From contig NZ_PCOC01000001.1 of the NCBI RefSeq assembly GCF_002975205.1, forward strand, positions 2,770,957 through 2,834,956: a DNA stretch of 64,000 bases, read 5' to 3'. Positions 1-8,959 of the stretch are shown here, in pieces (the stretch's first letter is position 1; every line of letters begins with the position of its first letter). The notes beneath the pieces were generated by a model that was given only the letters and a program-made list of their open reading frames with translations, was not told where the DNA came from and did not search any database. This stretch comes from Ochrobactrum vermis. Lineage in GTDB: Bacteria > Pseudomonadota > Alphaproteobacteria > Rhizobiales > Rhizobiaceae. The position numbers and the translations under genes were made by a program.

Positions 1-1
1 C

Positions 2-373
2 GCAATTTCAACGGGTAAGCGGATACTCTATCTTTGTCTCGGTTTCCTGATGTTGGGCTTTGGCATTATTGGTGCCTTCCTGCCGGTCATGCCGACCACG
101 ATCTTCATCATTTTTGCGGCGTGGTTCTTTGCGCGATCATCGCCGAAGTTTGAAGCACGTCTGCTTGCCGATCAGCGTTTTGGTCCGCTGGTTATTAAAT
201 GGCGCGAGCGTGGAGCCATCCCGCCGCGCGCGAAGCTTTATGCCTGTATCGGCATGACGGTGGGTTATGGCTTGTTCTGGTGGGGCGCGAAACCCGGCTG
301 GCTGCTGGCCGCAGCCGTTACCGTCTTCATGCTCGGTTCGGCTGCTTATGTACTTTCGCGTCCAAGCGATTAA
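2..373 (+). CDS. DUF454 (YbaN-type) inner-membrane protein, 5' partial
   Basis: Small integral membrane protein of the DUF454/YbaN family. The reading frame is open to the left edge of the window, so the true start lies upstream; the first ATG inside is at 50. The visible product is about 123 residues. The family pattern is clear: a hydrophobic segment containing LGFGIIGAFLPVMPTT, then AAWFFARSSPKFE, a cytosolic basic stretch (IKWRERGAIPPRAK) and two further hydrophobic segments near the C-terminus. The molecular function of the family is not established. The next gene is 160 bp away, with a mosaic repeat in the gap, so no operon link is evident. Confidence 0.8.
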   Translation, partial: AISTGKRILYLCLGFLMLGFGIIGAFLPVMPTTIFIIFAAWFFARSSPKFEARLLADQRFGPLVIKWRERGAIPPRAKLYACIGMTVGYGLFWWGAKPGWLLAAAVTVFMLGSAAYVLSRPSD

Positions 374-416
374 CAACTTCAACCGTGCAAGTGTTCACGA
401 TAGGAGTGGTTATCTG

Positions 417-518
417 GAGCATTTTCAGCAAAGTGCGAGGTAGTTTTGCGTAGGATAATGCGTAAAAACAAAAAGATAGAGCAGTTCCACGATTCCGTTT
501 GAACTGGAACCGCTCTGA
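417..518. repeat. Mosaic intergenic palindromic repeat, copy 1
   Basis: Starts with GAGCATTTTCAGCAAAGTGC and carries an AAACAAAAAGATAGAGC module, then an imperfect hairpin (AGAGC-GTTCCA paired with TGGAAC-GCTCT) ending near 518. The same two modules recur near 10.3, 23.3, 43.5, 49.8 and 60.0 kb. Size and architecture resemble the RIME / Bru-RS type elements of Rhizobiales; assignment to a named family was not checked. Confidence 0.6.
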
Positions 519-532
519 AATGGGAGCCGCCA

Positions 533-1708
533 ATGTCCTTGCCTGTCGTCAATCCGCTGATCAATCGTCTTTCCGTACCACCCATTCCAGCGGTACAGGC
601 CTGGGCACGGGGCTATGACGGTTCGCATGGTGCACTGATAGATCTGTCGCAGGCAGTCCCCGGCTATCCCCCGCATCCCGATATGCTGCGCTTTCTCGGC
701 GAGGCGGCGGGATCGGTTGCTTCCGCCGGTTACGGTCCGATCGAAGGCGAACGGATTCTGCGCGAAGCCTATGCAGCACATGTCGGCCAGCTCTATCACG
801 CACAGATCGGCGCATCCGATGTCCACATCACATCGGGTTGCAATCAGGCCTTTATCGCTGCCATCATGTGTGTGGCGCAAAGCGGCGATACGGTGCTGAC
901 CACCGATCCGTTCTATTTCAACCATCGTTCATCGTTGGAAATGCTCGGCATAGCTTCAGGTTCAGTGTCCAGTCATGCTCAAAATGGTTTCATCCCAAGC
1001 GTCGAAGATGTCCGGGCTGCGCTCCGTCCGGGCATCGCGGCGCTGGCCCTCGTTTCTCCGAACAATCCGACCGGGGCAATTTATCCAGCCGGGCTTCTGG
1101 CAGAGATCTATGTACTCTGCCGTGACAATGGGACATGGCTCATTCTGGACGAGACCTATCGTGATTTTCTGACCGATGGTGATGAGCCTCCGCATCGGCT
1201 TTTTGACGAGGCGGACTGGCCGTTGCATCTGATCCAGCTTTACAGCTTTTCAAAATCATTCTGCATTCCGGGGCACCGGCTTGGGGCGATTGTTGCGGGC
1301 AAGGCGATGGTCGAGAATGTCGCAAAAGTCATGGACAACCTGCAGATATGCGCAAGCCGTGCGCCGCAGATCGCTGTCGCCCGCGCTATCGAACCTTTGA
1401 GCGGCTGGCGTGACGATAATCGTGGCGAGATCGCAAGGCGTGCCTCTACATTGCGGTCGGTCATGGCTAATCTCGAAGGCTGGCATGTGGAGGCGGTTGG
1501 AGCCTATTTCGCTTTCGTTCGCCATCCCTATCCGGATGTCTCATCGGTCGATGTTGCCGAACGTCTTGCAAAGTCGCTCGGCATCGTCACTTTGCCGGGC
1601 CGGTTCTTCGGTGAGGAGCAGGAGGCCTTTCTGCGCTTTGCCTTCGCCAATGTCGATGTTTCCGGCATAGAGGCTCTCGCTGCGCGTTTGCCGCATTTCA
1701 GGACCTGA
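533..1708 (+). CDS. PLP-dependent class I/II aminotransferase
   Basis: Protein of 391 residues with the fold-type I aminotransferase pattern. Visible marks are SGCNQAF (PLP-phosphate side), SPNNPTGAIYP in the middle, LDETYRDF (the Asp that contacts the pyridine nitrogen) and SFSKSFCIPGHRLG with the probable Schiff-base lysine. The cofactor, cytosolic location and aminotransferase family are well supported. The substrate cannot be read from sequence; members of this branch are usually annotated simply as aminotransferase. ATG at 533 has GGGAG upstream. It lies just upstream of the pst operon, where some Rhizobiales carry phoR, but it is not phosphate-related by sequence. Confidence 0.88.
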   Translation: MSLPVVNPLINRLSVPPIPAVQAWARGYDGSHGALIDLSQAVPGYPPHPDMLRFLGEAAGSVASAGYGPIEGERILREAYAAHVGQLYHAQIGASDVHITSGCNQAFIAAIMCVAQSGDTVLTTDPFYFNHRSSLEMLGIASGSVSSHAQNGFIPSVEDVRAALRPGIAALALVSPNNPTGAIYPAGLLAEIYVLCRDNGTWLILDETYRDFLTDGDEPPHRLFDEADWPLHLIQLYSFSKSFCIPGHRLGAIVAGKAMVENVAKVMDNLQICASRAPQIAVARAIEPLSGWRDDNRGEIARRASTLRSVMANLEGWHVEAVGAYFAFVRHPYPDVSSVDVAERLAKSLGIVTLPGRFFGEEQEAFLRFAFANVDVSGIEALAARLPHFRT

Positions 1709-1774
1709 ATCCCCTGCCGGTCCAGGGATCGGCAAAACCCCACAAAATCACTGGCAAGCGGCTCTGATACAAAC

Positions 1775-1792
1775 CTGTAACAATAGTGTCAT
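1775..1792 (+). promoter_or_regulatory. Pho box upstream of pstS
   Basis: CTGTAAC-AATA-GTGTCAT closely matches two 7-bp PhoB half-sites (CTGTCAT) separated by 4 bp. It sits 77 bp before the pstS start, as expected for a PhoB-activated promoter, and phoB itself is the last gene of the cluster. Confidence 0.8.
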
Positions 1793-1869
1793 ATGAATGT
1801 AATATAGAGCGCGTAGAGGGCTAACGACGCCACATCGTCATATGTCTTTTACAACAGGAGCCGCAGCTC

Positions 1870-2916
1870 ATGAACAAGATGATTTCCTCGACCGCAGCGC
1901 TTGCCATCGCTGCCGTTATGTCGGTTTCCGCCGCTCAGGCGCGCGATCAGATTCAGGTTGCCGGTTCCTCGACCGTTCTGCCTTATGCAAAAATCGTTGC
2001 CGAGACGTTCGGTGAAACCTTCCCGAACTTCAAGACGCCAGTCGTTGAATCGGGCGGTTCGGGCGCAGGCATCAAGGAATTCTGCAAGGGCGTCGGCGAA
2101 AACACCATCGATATCGCCAATGCATCGCGCGCCATGAAGGACTCGGAACTTAAGTCCTGCATCGACGCTGGCGTCAAGGACGTTCAGGAAGTGCGCTTCG
2201 GCTATGACGGCATCGTCTTCGCGACCGACGCCAAGGGTCCGGATTGGAAGCTGAAGCCGGAAGATGTCTACAAGGCTCTCGCAGCCAAGCTGGTCGTCGA
2301 CGGCAAGCTGGTCGACAATCCGAACACCAAGTGGAACCAGGTCAACCCGAACCTTCCGGACTGGGACATTGCAGCCTATATTCCAGGCGAAAAGCACGGC
2401 ACCCGTGAAGTGTTCGAAGAAAAAGTTCTCGCCGACGGCTGCAAGCACTCCGGCGCTCTGGATGAAATCAAGAAGGCCGGTCTCGACGACAAGGCTGCCG
2501 CTTCCGCCTGTATCGCAGTGCGCAAGGACGGCAAGGCTGTCGATATCGATGGCGACTATGCTGAAACTCTGGCCCGCATCGACTCCAACAAGACCGGCGT
2601 TGGCATTTTCGGCCTCTACTTCTTCGAAAACAACGCTGACAAGCTGAAGGTTGCCACCGTCAACGACATCACGCCGTCGGCTGAAACCGTCGCTTCGGGT
2701 GAATATCCGGTGTCGCGTCCGCTGTTCTTCTACGTGAAGAAGGCTCACCTCGGCGTTATCCCGGGTCTGAAGGAATATGTCGAGTTCTTCCTGAACGACC
2801 AGATGATCGGCCCTGACGGCCCGCTCGCCGAATACGGTCTGGTTCCGGCTCCGGACGCTGAACGTGAGGCCCAGCGCGCTGCCTTCACCGAAGGCAAGAC
2901 GATGGCTGCAAAGTAA
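1870..2916 (+). CDS. pstS: Phosphate ABC transporter, periplasmic phosphate-binding protein
   Basis: High-affinity phosphate-binding protein that delivers Pi to the PstCAB importer. The 348-residue product begins with a typical Sec signal peptide (about 24 residues, cleavage after SAAQA) and then AGSSTVLPY, the phosphate-binding loop. SGGSGAGIKEF and NASRAMKDSE are further ligand-binding segments conserved in PstS. ATG at 1870 follows ACAGGAGCCGCAGCTC, a good ribosome site. First gene of pstSCAB-phoU-phoB, with a Pho box 77 bp upstream. A hairpin follows the gene and may reduce read-through into pstC, matching the usual need for excess binding protein. Confidence 0.97.
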   Translation: MNKMISSTAALAIAAVMSVSAAQARDQIQVAGSSTVLPYAKIVAETFGETFPNFKTPVVESGGSGAGIKEFCKGVGENTIDIANASRAMKDSELKSCIDAGVKDVQEVRFGYDGIVFATDAKGPDWKLKPEDVYKALAAKLVVDGKLVDNPNTKWNQVNPNLPDWDIAAYIPGEKHGTREVFEEKVLADGCKHSGALDEIKKAGLDDKAAASACIAVRKDGKAVDIDGDYAETLARIDSNKTGVGIFGLYFFENNADKLKVATVNDITPSAETVASGEYPVSRPLFFYVKKAHLGVIPGLKEYVEFFLNDQMIGPDGPLAEYGLVPAPDAEREAQRAAFTEGKTMAAK

Positions 2917-2929
2917 GTTTTAATCTGTG

Positions 2930-2962
2930 GAACGCGGGGATGACAAATCTCCGCGTTCTTCT
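2930..2962 (+). terminator. Intercistronic hairpin between pstS and pstC
   Basis: GAACGCGGGGA (2930-2940) pairs with TCTCCGCGTTC (2948-2958), followed by a pyrimidine-rich tract. Likely a partial terminator or mRNA-stabilising stem after pstS. Confidence 0.6.
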
Positions 2963-3064
2963 CCTTTCGCGCCTTTACACTAAGACAGGCGCATCCGCGT
3001 GGAATGGTATGGGTAGCCGCACCTCAAAACCGTCCGCATTCATCAGGGCAACCGGGGAAATTGA

Positions 3065-4558
3065 ATGTCCTTCTTTCTGGTTCTCGTCAGTATCGTTGCA
3101 ATCGGGCTGATTGGATTCTTCATAGGCCGGCAGCGTGCCGTTGCACTGGACAAGATCCAGTCTGCTTCCGCGCAAGCTTCGCGGACCGAGAAAATGCATT
3201 CCCGCCCGCATTATCATGGCTGGTGGGTTTTCCTCGTTTCGGCATTGCCTGCCGTTCTGTTCCTTGCTGTTTGGGCCGTTGGAACGTCAGTCTATCTCGA
3301 TCACAGTGCGACCGCGCGTCTGCCGGACGCCGTCGAGGGCGGCTCCTTTACCAATCGCAGCCTGCAGCTCGGCATGGTGCGTGGTCTTGCCAACGGGCTT
3401 GACCGGCTGACGCCCGCCGAACTGGAAAACTTTCCGTCGAATTATCAGGATGCCCGCACACTTCTGGCATCCAAGGGCGTGGCGCTCGCGACCGAAGGCC
3501 AGGATTACATGGTGCCGATCGCGCTCTACCTGGAAAATGCGACCGCGCTGACGCATACGATCGGTTCCGCTGTTTCTCTGGTAATCGCGGTCGCAGGCGT
3601 GATCTTCGGCCTTTCCACGATCAGTCGCCGCATGCGCGCGCGCAACAATGTCGAGCGGATCGTTCTCTGGGGCCTGATCGCAGCATCAGGCATCGCCATC
3701 CTGACGACCGTCGGCATCATCTGCTCGATGCTGTTTCAGACGATCAGCTTTTTCCAATCCGTTTCGCCGTGGGAATTCTTCTTCGGCACTGTATGGGATC
3801 CACGCTTTGCCGCAGCCGGTTCAGGTGGCGAGACAGGCCAGTTCGGTCTCATTCCGCTTTTGGCTGGTACGCTTTATATCGCGCTTGTAGCCATGCTGTT
3901 CGCGGTTCCGGTCGGATTGTTCTCGGCCATTTACATGGCGGAATATGCATCGCCGAGGGTGCGCACGGTTGTAAAACCGGTTCTTGAACTCCTGGCCGGT
4001 ATTCCCAGCATCGTCTACGGCTTCTTCGCCCTTGTCACTGTCGGACCTTTCCTGCGCGATCTGTCGATTGCCATAGCGGGGGGGCAGGGCTTTATCATGG
4101 CGCAGAGCGTTCTCACTGCCGGTCTCGTGATGGGCGTGATGCTGATCCCTTTCGTGTCGTCGCTTTCCGATGACATCATCACCGCCGTGCCGCAGACGTT
4201 GCGCGACGGTTCGCTCGGTCTCGGTGCTACTCGCTCTGAAACCATCAAGCGCGTGATCCTTCCGGCTGCTCTGCCCGGCATCGTCGGTGCGCTTTTGATG
4301 ACCGCATCCCGCGCTATCGGTGAAACCATGATCGTGGTTCTGGCGGCAGGCGTTGCGGCCCGCATCAACATCAACCCTTTCGAGGCGATGACCACCATCA
4401 CGGTGAAAATCGTCAACCAGCTCACCGGTGATCTTGAGTTCAACTCGCCGCAAACGCTGGTGGCTTTTGCGCTCGGCATCACGCTTTTCGTCCTGACGCT
4501 GATCATGAACATCTTTGCGCTGCACATCGTGCGCAAGTACCGGGAGCAGTACGAATAA
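3065..4558 (+). CDS. pstC: Phosphate ABC transporter permease PstC
   Basis: Inner-membrane permease subunit of the Pst importer, 497 residues. It has the long N-terminal extension usual for alphaproteobacterial PstC: a membrane anchor, then a soluble stretch of roughly 90 residues (about 75-165) before the core permease. The core contains the cytosolic EAA-type loop around ATRSETIKRVILPAALPGI and GETMIVVLAAG, the signature where the ATPase docks. Its TAA stop overlaps the pstA ATG by one base (TAATG), so the two permeases are probably translationally coupled. ATG 3065 has GGGGAAATTGA upstream. Confidence 0.95.
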   Translation: MSFFLVLVSIVAIGLIGFFIGRQRAVALDKIQSASAQASRTEKMHSRPHYHGWWVFLVSALPAVLFLAVWAVGTSVYLDHSATARLPDAVEGGSFTNRSLQLGMVRGLANGLDRLTPAELENFPSNYQDARTLLASKGVALATEGQDYMVPIALYLENATALTHTIGSAVSLVIAVAGVIFGLSTISRRMRARNNVERIVLWGLIAASGIAILTTVGIICSMLFQTISFFQSVSPWEFFFGTVWDPRFAAAGSGGETGQFGLIPLLAGTLYIALVAMLFAVPVGLFSAIYMAEYASPRVRTVVKPVLELLAGIPSIVYGFFALVTVGPFLRDLSIAIAGGQGFIMAQSVLTAGLVMGVMLIPFVSSLSDDIITAVPQTLRDGSLGLGATRSETIKRVILPAALPGIVGALLMTASRAIGETMIVVLAAGVAARININPFEAMTTITVKIVNQLTGDLEFNSPQTLVAFALGITLFVLTLIMNIFALHIVRKYREQYE

Positions 4559-5874
4559 TGACCGATACGACCCTCAACGCCGGCGGTGCAACGGCGCAGC
4601 CGACACGCCGCGATATCGGAATCAAGCGTCGTTACGCCGCTGAACGTCGCTTTCGCTACTATGGTATTGCCGCGATTTCCATCGGCGTGTTCTTCCTCTG
4701 CGCGCTCCTGTTCTCGGTCTTTTCCAAGGGCTATACGGCCTTCTGGCAGACGACGCTGTATCTGCCGGTCAAGCTTGAAGAAAAGGTGATCGATCCGGGC
4801 AACAAGCGCGCGACCGATCCCAATGTGCTGATCACGGCCAATTATCCGCTGCTGGTGCGCAATGCGTTGGCTGAAAAGCTCGGTGTTGCCACAACAGACC
4901 GTCCGGCAATGCGCGATCTGGGCCGTTTCTATTCCGACGGCGTACGCATTCAGTTGCGCAAGATGGTGATGGATAATCCGTCGCTCATCGGCACGACCCA
5001 GACCGTTCCGGTTCTGGCGGGCGCCGACATCGATTCCGCCTTCAAAGGGCAGATCGACCTTTCCGTGCCAGAGACGAGCCGCAAGGTTTCGGACCGTCAG
5101 GTGGGCTGGATGAAGACGCTTTCGGAAGAAGGCGTCATGAAGGAGGCCTTCAATACCGGTCTCTTCACCTTCGGCGCTTCCAGCCGTCCGGAAACGTCCG
5201 GTCTTGGTGTTGCGCTGGTCGGTTCGTTCTACATGATGCTGATCGTTCTCGGCCTGTCGCTGCCTATCGGCGTCGCCGCTTCGATTTATCTGGAAGAGTT
5301 CGCCAAGAAGAACCGGTTCACCGACATGATCGAGGTGAACATCAACAATCTGGCGGCCGTACCGTCCATCGTGTTCGGTCTGCTTGGGCTTGCGGTCTTC
5401 ATCAACTTTTTCGGCCTGCCGCGTTCCGCGTCGCTGGTTGGTGGGCTGGTGCTGACGCTGATGACACTTCCCACCATCATCATTGCGACCCGTGCTGCCC
5501 TTCGCGCAGTGCCACCGTCGATCCGCGCCGCAGCTCTTGGCCTGGGCGCTTCGAAAACGCAGATGGTGTTCCACCACGTCCTGCCGCTTGCCGCACCCGG
5601 CATCCTGACCGGTACCATTATTGGTCTTGCCCATGCGCTCGGTGAAACCGCGCCGCTTCTGCTGATCGGCATGGTGGCGTTCGTCGCCGACGTGCCGTCG
5701 ACACCGATGGACCCGTCGACCGCTTTGCCGGTGCAGATCTATATGTGGGCGAACGAAGCAGAACGAGCCTTTGTGGAACGCACGTCAGGCGCTATCATCG
5801 TCCTGCTTCTGTTCCTTGCCGTGATGAACATTGCAGCAATCATTCTGCGCCGCCGCTTCGAGCGCCGCTGGTAA
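4558..5874 (+). CDS. pstA: Phosphate ABC transporter permease PstA
   Basis: Second permease of the Pst importer, 438 residues. An N-terminal membrane anchor at about 40-60 is followed by a periplasmic domain of roughly 150 residues, then the conserved permease core. The EAA-type loop is [20 protein letters not shown], followed by [11 protein letters not shown]. The large periplasmic insertion is normal for alphaproteobacterial PstA. It overlaps pstC by one base and is followed 16 bp later by pstB. Confidence 0.95.
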   Translation: MTDTTLNAGGATAQPTRRDIGIKRRYAAERRFRYYGIAAISIGVFFLCALLFSVFSKGYTAFWQTTLYLPVKLEEKVIDPGNKRATDPNVLITANYPLLVRNALAEKLGVATTDRPAMRDLGRFYSDGVRIQLRKMVMDNPSLIGTTQTVPVLAGADIDSAFKGQIDLSVPETSRKVSDRQVGWMKTLSEEGVMKEAFNTGLFTFGASSRPETSGLGVALVGSFYMMLIVLGLSLPIGVAASIYLEEFAKKNRFTDMIEVNINNLAAVPSIVFGLLGLAVFINFFGLPRSASLVGGLVLTLMTLPTIIIATRAALRAVPPSIRAAALGLGASKTQMVFHHVLPLAAPGILTGTIIGLAHALGETAPLLLIGMVAFVADVPSTPMDPSTALPVQIYMWANEAERAFVERTSGAIIVLLLFLAVMNIAAIILRRRFERRW

Positions 5875-5890
5875 ACGGGAGTCGAAAGCT

Positions 5891-6712
5891 ATGAATCTGA
5901 TGACCGAACGATCTCTCGAGAAAGCCGTAGGAGAAAAAATGAACGCCAACGCCAATTCCATAAAGATGCGCGGCGACAAGGTCTGCGTATTTTATGGTGA
6001 GAAGCAGGCGCTGTTCGACGTCGATCTGGAAATCCAGGAAAAGATGGTCACGGCGCTGATCGGCCCTTCGGGCTGCGGCAAGTCCACCTTCCTGCGTTCG
6101 CTCAATCGCATGAACGATACGATCGAAGGCTGCAAGGTCGGCGGCAAGATCACGCTCGACAATGAGGACATCTACGATCCGAAGATCGATGTCGTCGAGC
6201 TGCGCGCCCGCGTTGGCATGGTGTTCCAGAAGCCGAATCCGTTTCCGAAGTCGATTTATGAAAATGTCGCTTACGGCCCGCGCATTCATGGTCTCGCCCG
6301 TACCAAGGCCGATCTGGAGGAAATCGTCGTGACGAGCCTGCAGAAGGCGAGCTTGTTCGAGGAAGTGAAGGACCGTCTGCACGATGCTGGCACCGGCCTT
6401 TCCGGTGGCCAGCAGCAGCGCCTCTGCATTGCGCGCGCGATTGCGGTGAGCCCGGAAGTCATTTTGATGGATGAACCGTGCTCGGCGCTCGATCCGATTG
6501 CTACCGCCAAGGTGGAGGAGCTGATCGACGAGCTGCGCCAGAACTATACGATCGTGATCGTCACCCACTCCATGCAGCAGGCTGCCCGCGTTTCGCAGCG
6601 CACCGCCATGTTCCATCTTGGCAATCTGGTCGAAGTGGGCGACACGGAAACCATGTTCACCGCGCCGACCGAAAAGCGCACGCAGGACTACATCACCGGA
6701 CGCTTCGGCTAA
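5891..6712 (+). CDS. pstB: Phosphate ABC transporter ATP-binding protein
   Basis: ATPase that powers the Pst importer, 273 residues from the chosen start. Walker [10 protein letters not shown] is at about residues 58-66, the ABC signature LSGGQQQRL near 170 and Walker B ILMDEP near 190, followed by an H-loop in VTHSMQQ. The frame stays open upstream to 5831 inside pstA, but ATG 5891 has CGGGAG eight bases upstream and gives the usual length, so I take it. A later ATG at 5941 is also possible because conserved PstB sequence only begins around SIKMRG. Confidence 0.95.
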   Translation: MNLMTERSLEKAVGEKMNANANSIKMRGDKVCVFYGEKQALFDVDLEIQEKMVTALIGPSGCGKSTFLRSLNRMNDTIEGCKVGGKITLDNEDIYDPKIDVVELRARVGMVFQKPNPFPKSIYENVAYGPRIHGLARTKADLEEIVVTSLQKASLFEEVKDRLHDAGTGLSGGQQQRLCIARAIAVSPEVILMDEPCSALDPIATAKVEELIDELRQNYTIVIVTHSMQQAARVSQRTAMFHLGNLVEVGDTETMFTAPTEKRTQDYITGRFG

Positions 6713-6777
6713 TCCGGAACTGCGCTCAAACAGATAGACAGTGCGGCTTCCCCGCAATTTATATTACGAGGTCTACT

Positions 6778-7500
6778 ATGCCGTCTCAGCATACCGTTCG
6801 CTCCTACGATGAGGAATTGAAGTTTCTCACCCATAAGATCGCCGAAATGGGCGGACATGCGGAACGTATGGTCGAGCAGTCGGTCGCCGCTATCGTCAAT
6901 GCGGACAATGCGCTCGCACAACGCGTTATCTCCGACGATCTGATCCTCGATGCCAGTGAGCGCGAGATCGACGACAAGGCTGTGATGATCATTGCCAAGC
7001 GCCAGCCCATGGCTGTGGACTTGCGTGAAATCATCGGCTCGATCCGCATCTCTGCCGATCTGGAGCGTGTCGGCGATCTGGGCAAGAACATTGCCAAGCG
7101 CGTTGCCGCCGTTTCGGAATCGCGTCAGCCGGTAAAGCTATATCGCGGCCTTGAAACCCTGGCCGAACTGGCGCTGACCCAGCTCAAGGATGTGCTCGAC
7201 GCCTATGCGTCGCGCTCGGTGCAGCAGATCAATGTCGTTCGCGATCGCGATGACGAGATCGACGCCATGTACACGTCGCTGTTCCGCGAACTGCTGACTT
7301 ATATGATGGAAGATCCGCGCAATATCTCCGCCTGCACGCATCTTCTGTTCTGCGCGAAGAATATCGAGCGCATCGGCGATCACGCGACCAATATCGCGGA
7401 GACTGTCTATTACATCGTGACCGGCCTGCAAATGCCGGCCGAACGACCCAAGGAAGACCTGAGCCACGGCATTGTCGTGGATGAGGCGCGTAAACCCTGA
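6778..7500 (+). CDS. phoU: Phosphate signalling protein PhoU
   Basis: Cytosolic all-helical regulator linking Pst transporter state to PhoR/PhoB signalling and limiting Pi uptake. The 240-residue protein shows the two PhoU repeats, each with the metal-cluster type motif: DLERVGDLGKNIAKR in the first and NIERIGDHATNIAE in the second. The frame is open far upstream into pstB, but ATG 6778 (ACGAGGTCTACT-ATG) gives the normal family length. It lies 65 bp after pstB and upstream of phoB. Confidence 0.96.
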   Translation: MPSQHTVRSYDEELKFLTHKIAEMGGHAERMVEQSVAAIVNADNALAQRVISDDLILDASEREIDDKAVMIIAKRQPMAVDLREIIGSIRISADLERVGDLGKNIAKRVAAVSESRQPVKLYRGLETLAELALTQLKDVLDAYASRSVQQINVVRDRDDEIDAMYTSLFRELLTYMMEDPRNISACTHLLFCAKNIERIGDHATNIAETVYYIVTGLQMPAERPKEDLSHGIVVDEARKP

Positions 7501-7616
7501 ACTACAGCCGACCGAACTTCGGTCCGGCGGTTGAGAATGAGTGAATAGCGCGGCGGCACGCGGTCGATTGGGGGATTGTATCTAGCGCCCGCCGAAATTG
7601 GATAGGGAAATACTGG

Positions 7617-8303
7617 ATGTCACAGGCACCCAAAATCGCTGTGGTGGAAGACGAAGAGGCGCTGAGCGTCCTGCTTCGCTACAATCTCGAAGCAGAGGGC
7701 TATCAGGTCGATACGATGCTGCGCGGCGACGAGGCCGAAATCGCCTTGCGCGAGAACGTGCCGGATCTGCTCATTCTGGACTGGATGCTGCCAGGCGTGT
7801 CAGGCATCGAGCTTTGCCGCCGTCTGCGTCAATGGCCTGAAACGGAGCGCCTGCCGATTATCATGCTGACGGCGCGTGGCGAGGAAAGCGAACGCGTTCG
7901 CGGCTTGAGCGTCGGCGCAGACGATTATGTCGTGAAGCCATTTTCGACGCCGGAACTTCTGGCGCGCGTCAAGGCCATGCTGCGCCGGTCCAATCCAAGC
8001 ATTCTTTCTCACGTGCTGAAAGTGGGTGATCTCGTTCTCGACCGCCAGCAGCATCGTGTCTATCGCAAGGAAAAGGAAGTTCGCCTTGGACCGACGGAAT
8101 TCCGCCTGCTCGAATATTTCATGATGTCGCCCGGTCGTGTTTTCTCGCGAAGCCAGCTTCTCGATGGGGTCTGGGGACCGGATATCTATGTGGATGATCG
8201 CACGGTGGACGTCCATGTCGGACGGTTGCGCAAGGCGATCAATGTCGGTCGCGCGCTTGATCTGATCCGCACCGTCCGCGGCGCCGGTTATTCTTTCGGC
8301 TGA
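7617..8303 (+). CDS. phoB: Phosphate regulon response regulator PhoB
   Basis: OmpR-family response regulator, 228 residues. The receiver domain carries the acidic pocket VVEDEE (10-14), phosphoacceptor Asp55 in LILDWMLPG, Thr84 and Lys106 (VVKPFS). The C-terminal winged helix includes DRTVDVHVGRLRKAI and ends in RTVRGAGYSFG. It should bind the Pho box at 1775. The partner kinase gene phoR is not in this window. A terminator follows at 8344. Confidence 0.96.
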   Translation: MSQAPKIAVVEDEEALSVLLRYNLEAEGYQVDTMLRGDEAEIALRENVPDLLILDWMLPGVSGIELCRRLRQWPETERLPIIMLTARGEESERVRGLSVGADDYVVKPFSTPELLARVKAMLRRSNPSILSHVLKVGDLVLDRQQHRVYRKEKEVRLGPTEFRLLEYFMMSPGRVFSRSQLLDGVWGPDIYVDDRTVDVHVGRLRKAINVGRALDLIRTVRGAGYSFG

Positions 8304-8343
8304 TCGACGCAGTCGTCTACGATTTCAGGAATTGAACTTATCC

Positions 8344-8376
8344 GGTCCGCCACGGCTCTCGTGGTGGGCCGTTTTT
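8344..8376 (+). terminator. Rho-independent terminator after phoB
   Basis: GGTCCGCCACG and CGTGGTGGGCC form an 11-bp stem with a 5-nt loop (one G-U and one A-C position), followed directly by GTTTTT. Confidence 0.85.
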
Positions 8377-8959
8377 GCTTGCGGCGGAGCTTTGTGAAGC
8401 GCAGGTCGGTGTCATCCGATTCGCATCGGGACGGTCGAAACAGGCGTTGAAAGCCCGGTCTCACGCGATGTTACAAGCCTGTTTCCAAAGTTGACATGGT
8501 GCAGCGGAACCTCTCTCAAAACAGAAATTCCGCAGATCATTTGAAGCACCATGAATGTGCTTGCAAAAAATGCGCAAGCAAAAGCGAATTAAGGCAGCGA
8601 TATGGCGTGTATTGCGAGACTTTGAATCTCATTAAATCAATATCTTATCTGAATTGATAGATACTGTTAAGAAATTGTTAATATATTTAAAGGGCTTGTA
8701 GGCATATTCGCACTCTCGATTCGGAATTGTTTTCGGACGTTTCAGCCGTCCTCAGCATTGTTGGGATTTGACCCTTCGCCTTTTTTTGGCCTAAAAATTC
8801 CAAAACCTTGAATTCGATTGAGCGACAGTAGGGCGTGTGATTTTGATCTTCGTCCTCTTTGACTTGCACCGCAGTCAGACGTTCGAGCGCATCGTTCCAG
8901 ATGTGTTTGCCCGAATGGATGACTGGATCAGTTAAGGGTCCTAACATGAGACTGAGCCA
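8377..8959. other. Gene-poor 0.6-kb stretch upstream of the SleB-like gene
   Basis: No convincing coding region. The centre (about 8600-8700) is strongly AT-rich and holds a perfect TTAA-N7-TTAA box. The 86-codon minus-strand frame at 8687-8947 has no recognisable family pattern and probably reflects chance. The rest probably belongs to a long 5' leader of the following gene. Confidence 0.5.
8667..8681. promoter_or_regulatory. CtrA-type binding box TTAA-N7-TTAA
   Basis: TTAAGAAATTGTTAA matches the full CtrA recognition pattern of alphaproteobacteria exactly, inside an AT-rich block that could hold a promoter. The next gene downstream is a cell-wall hydrolase 279 bp away. Binding is inferred from motif only. 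Confidence 0.45.

Noticed and set aside
4015..5634. 539-codon minus-strand frame opposite pstC/pstA
   Set aside because: Low-complexity Arg/Gln/Asp-rich translation typical of the antisense of membrane-protein genes.
8687..8947. 86-codon minus-strand frame in the phoB-SleB gap
   Set aside because: No family pattern, lies over an AT-rich regulatory-looking region, and no ribosome site.
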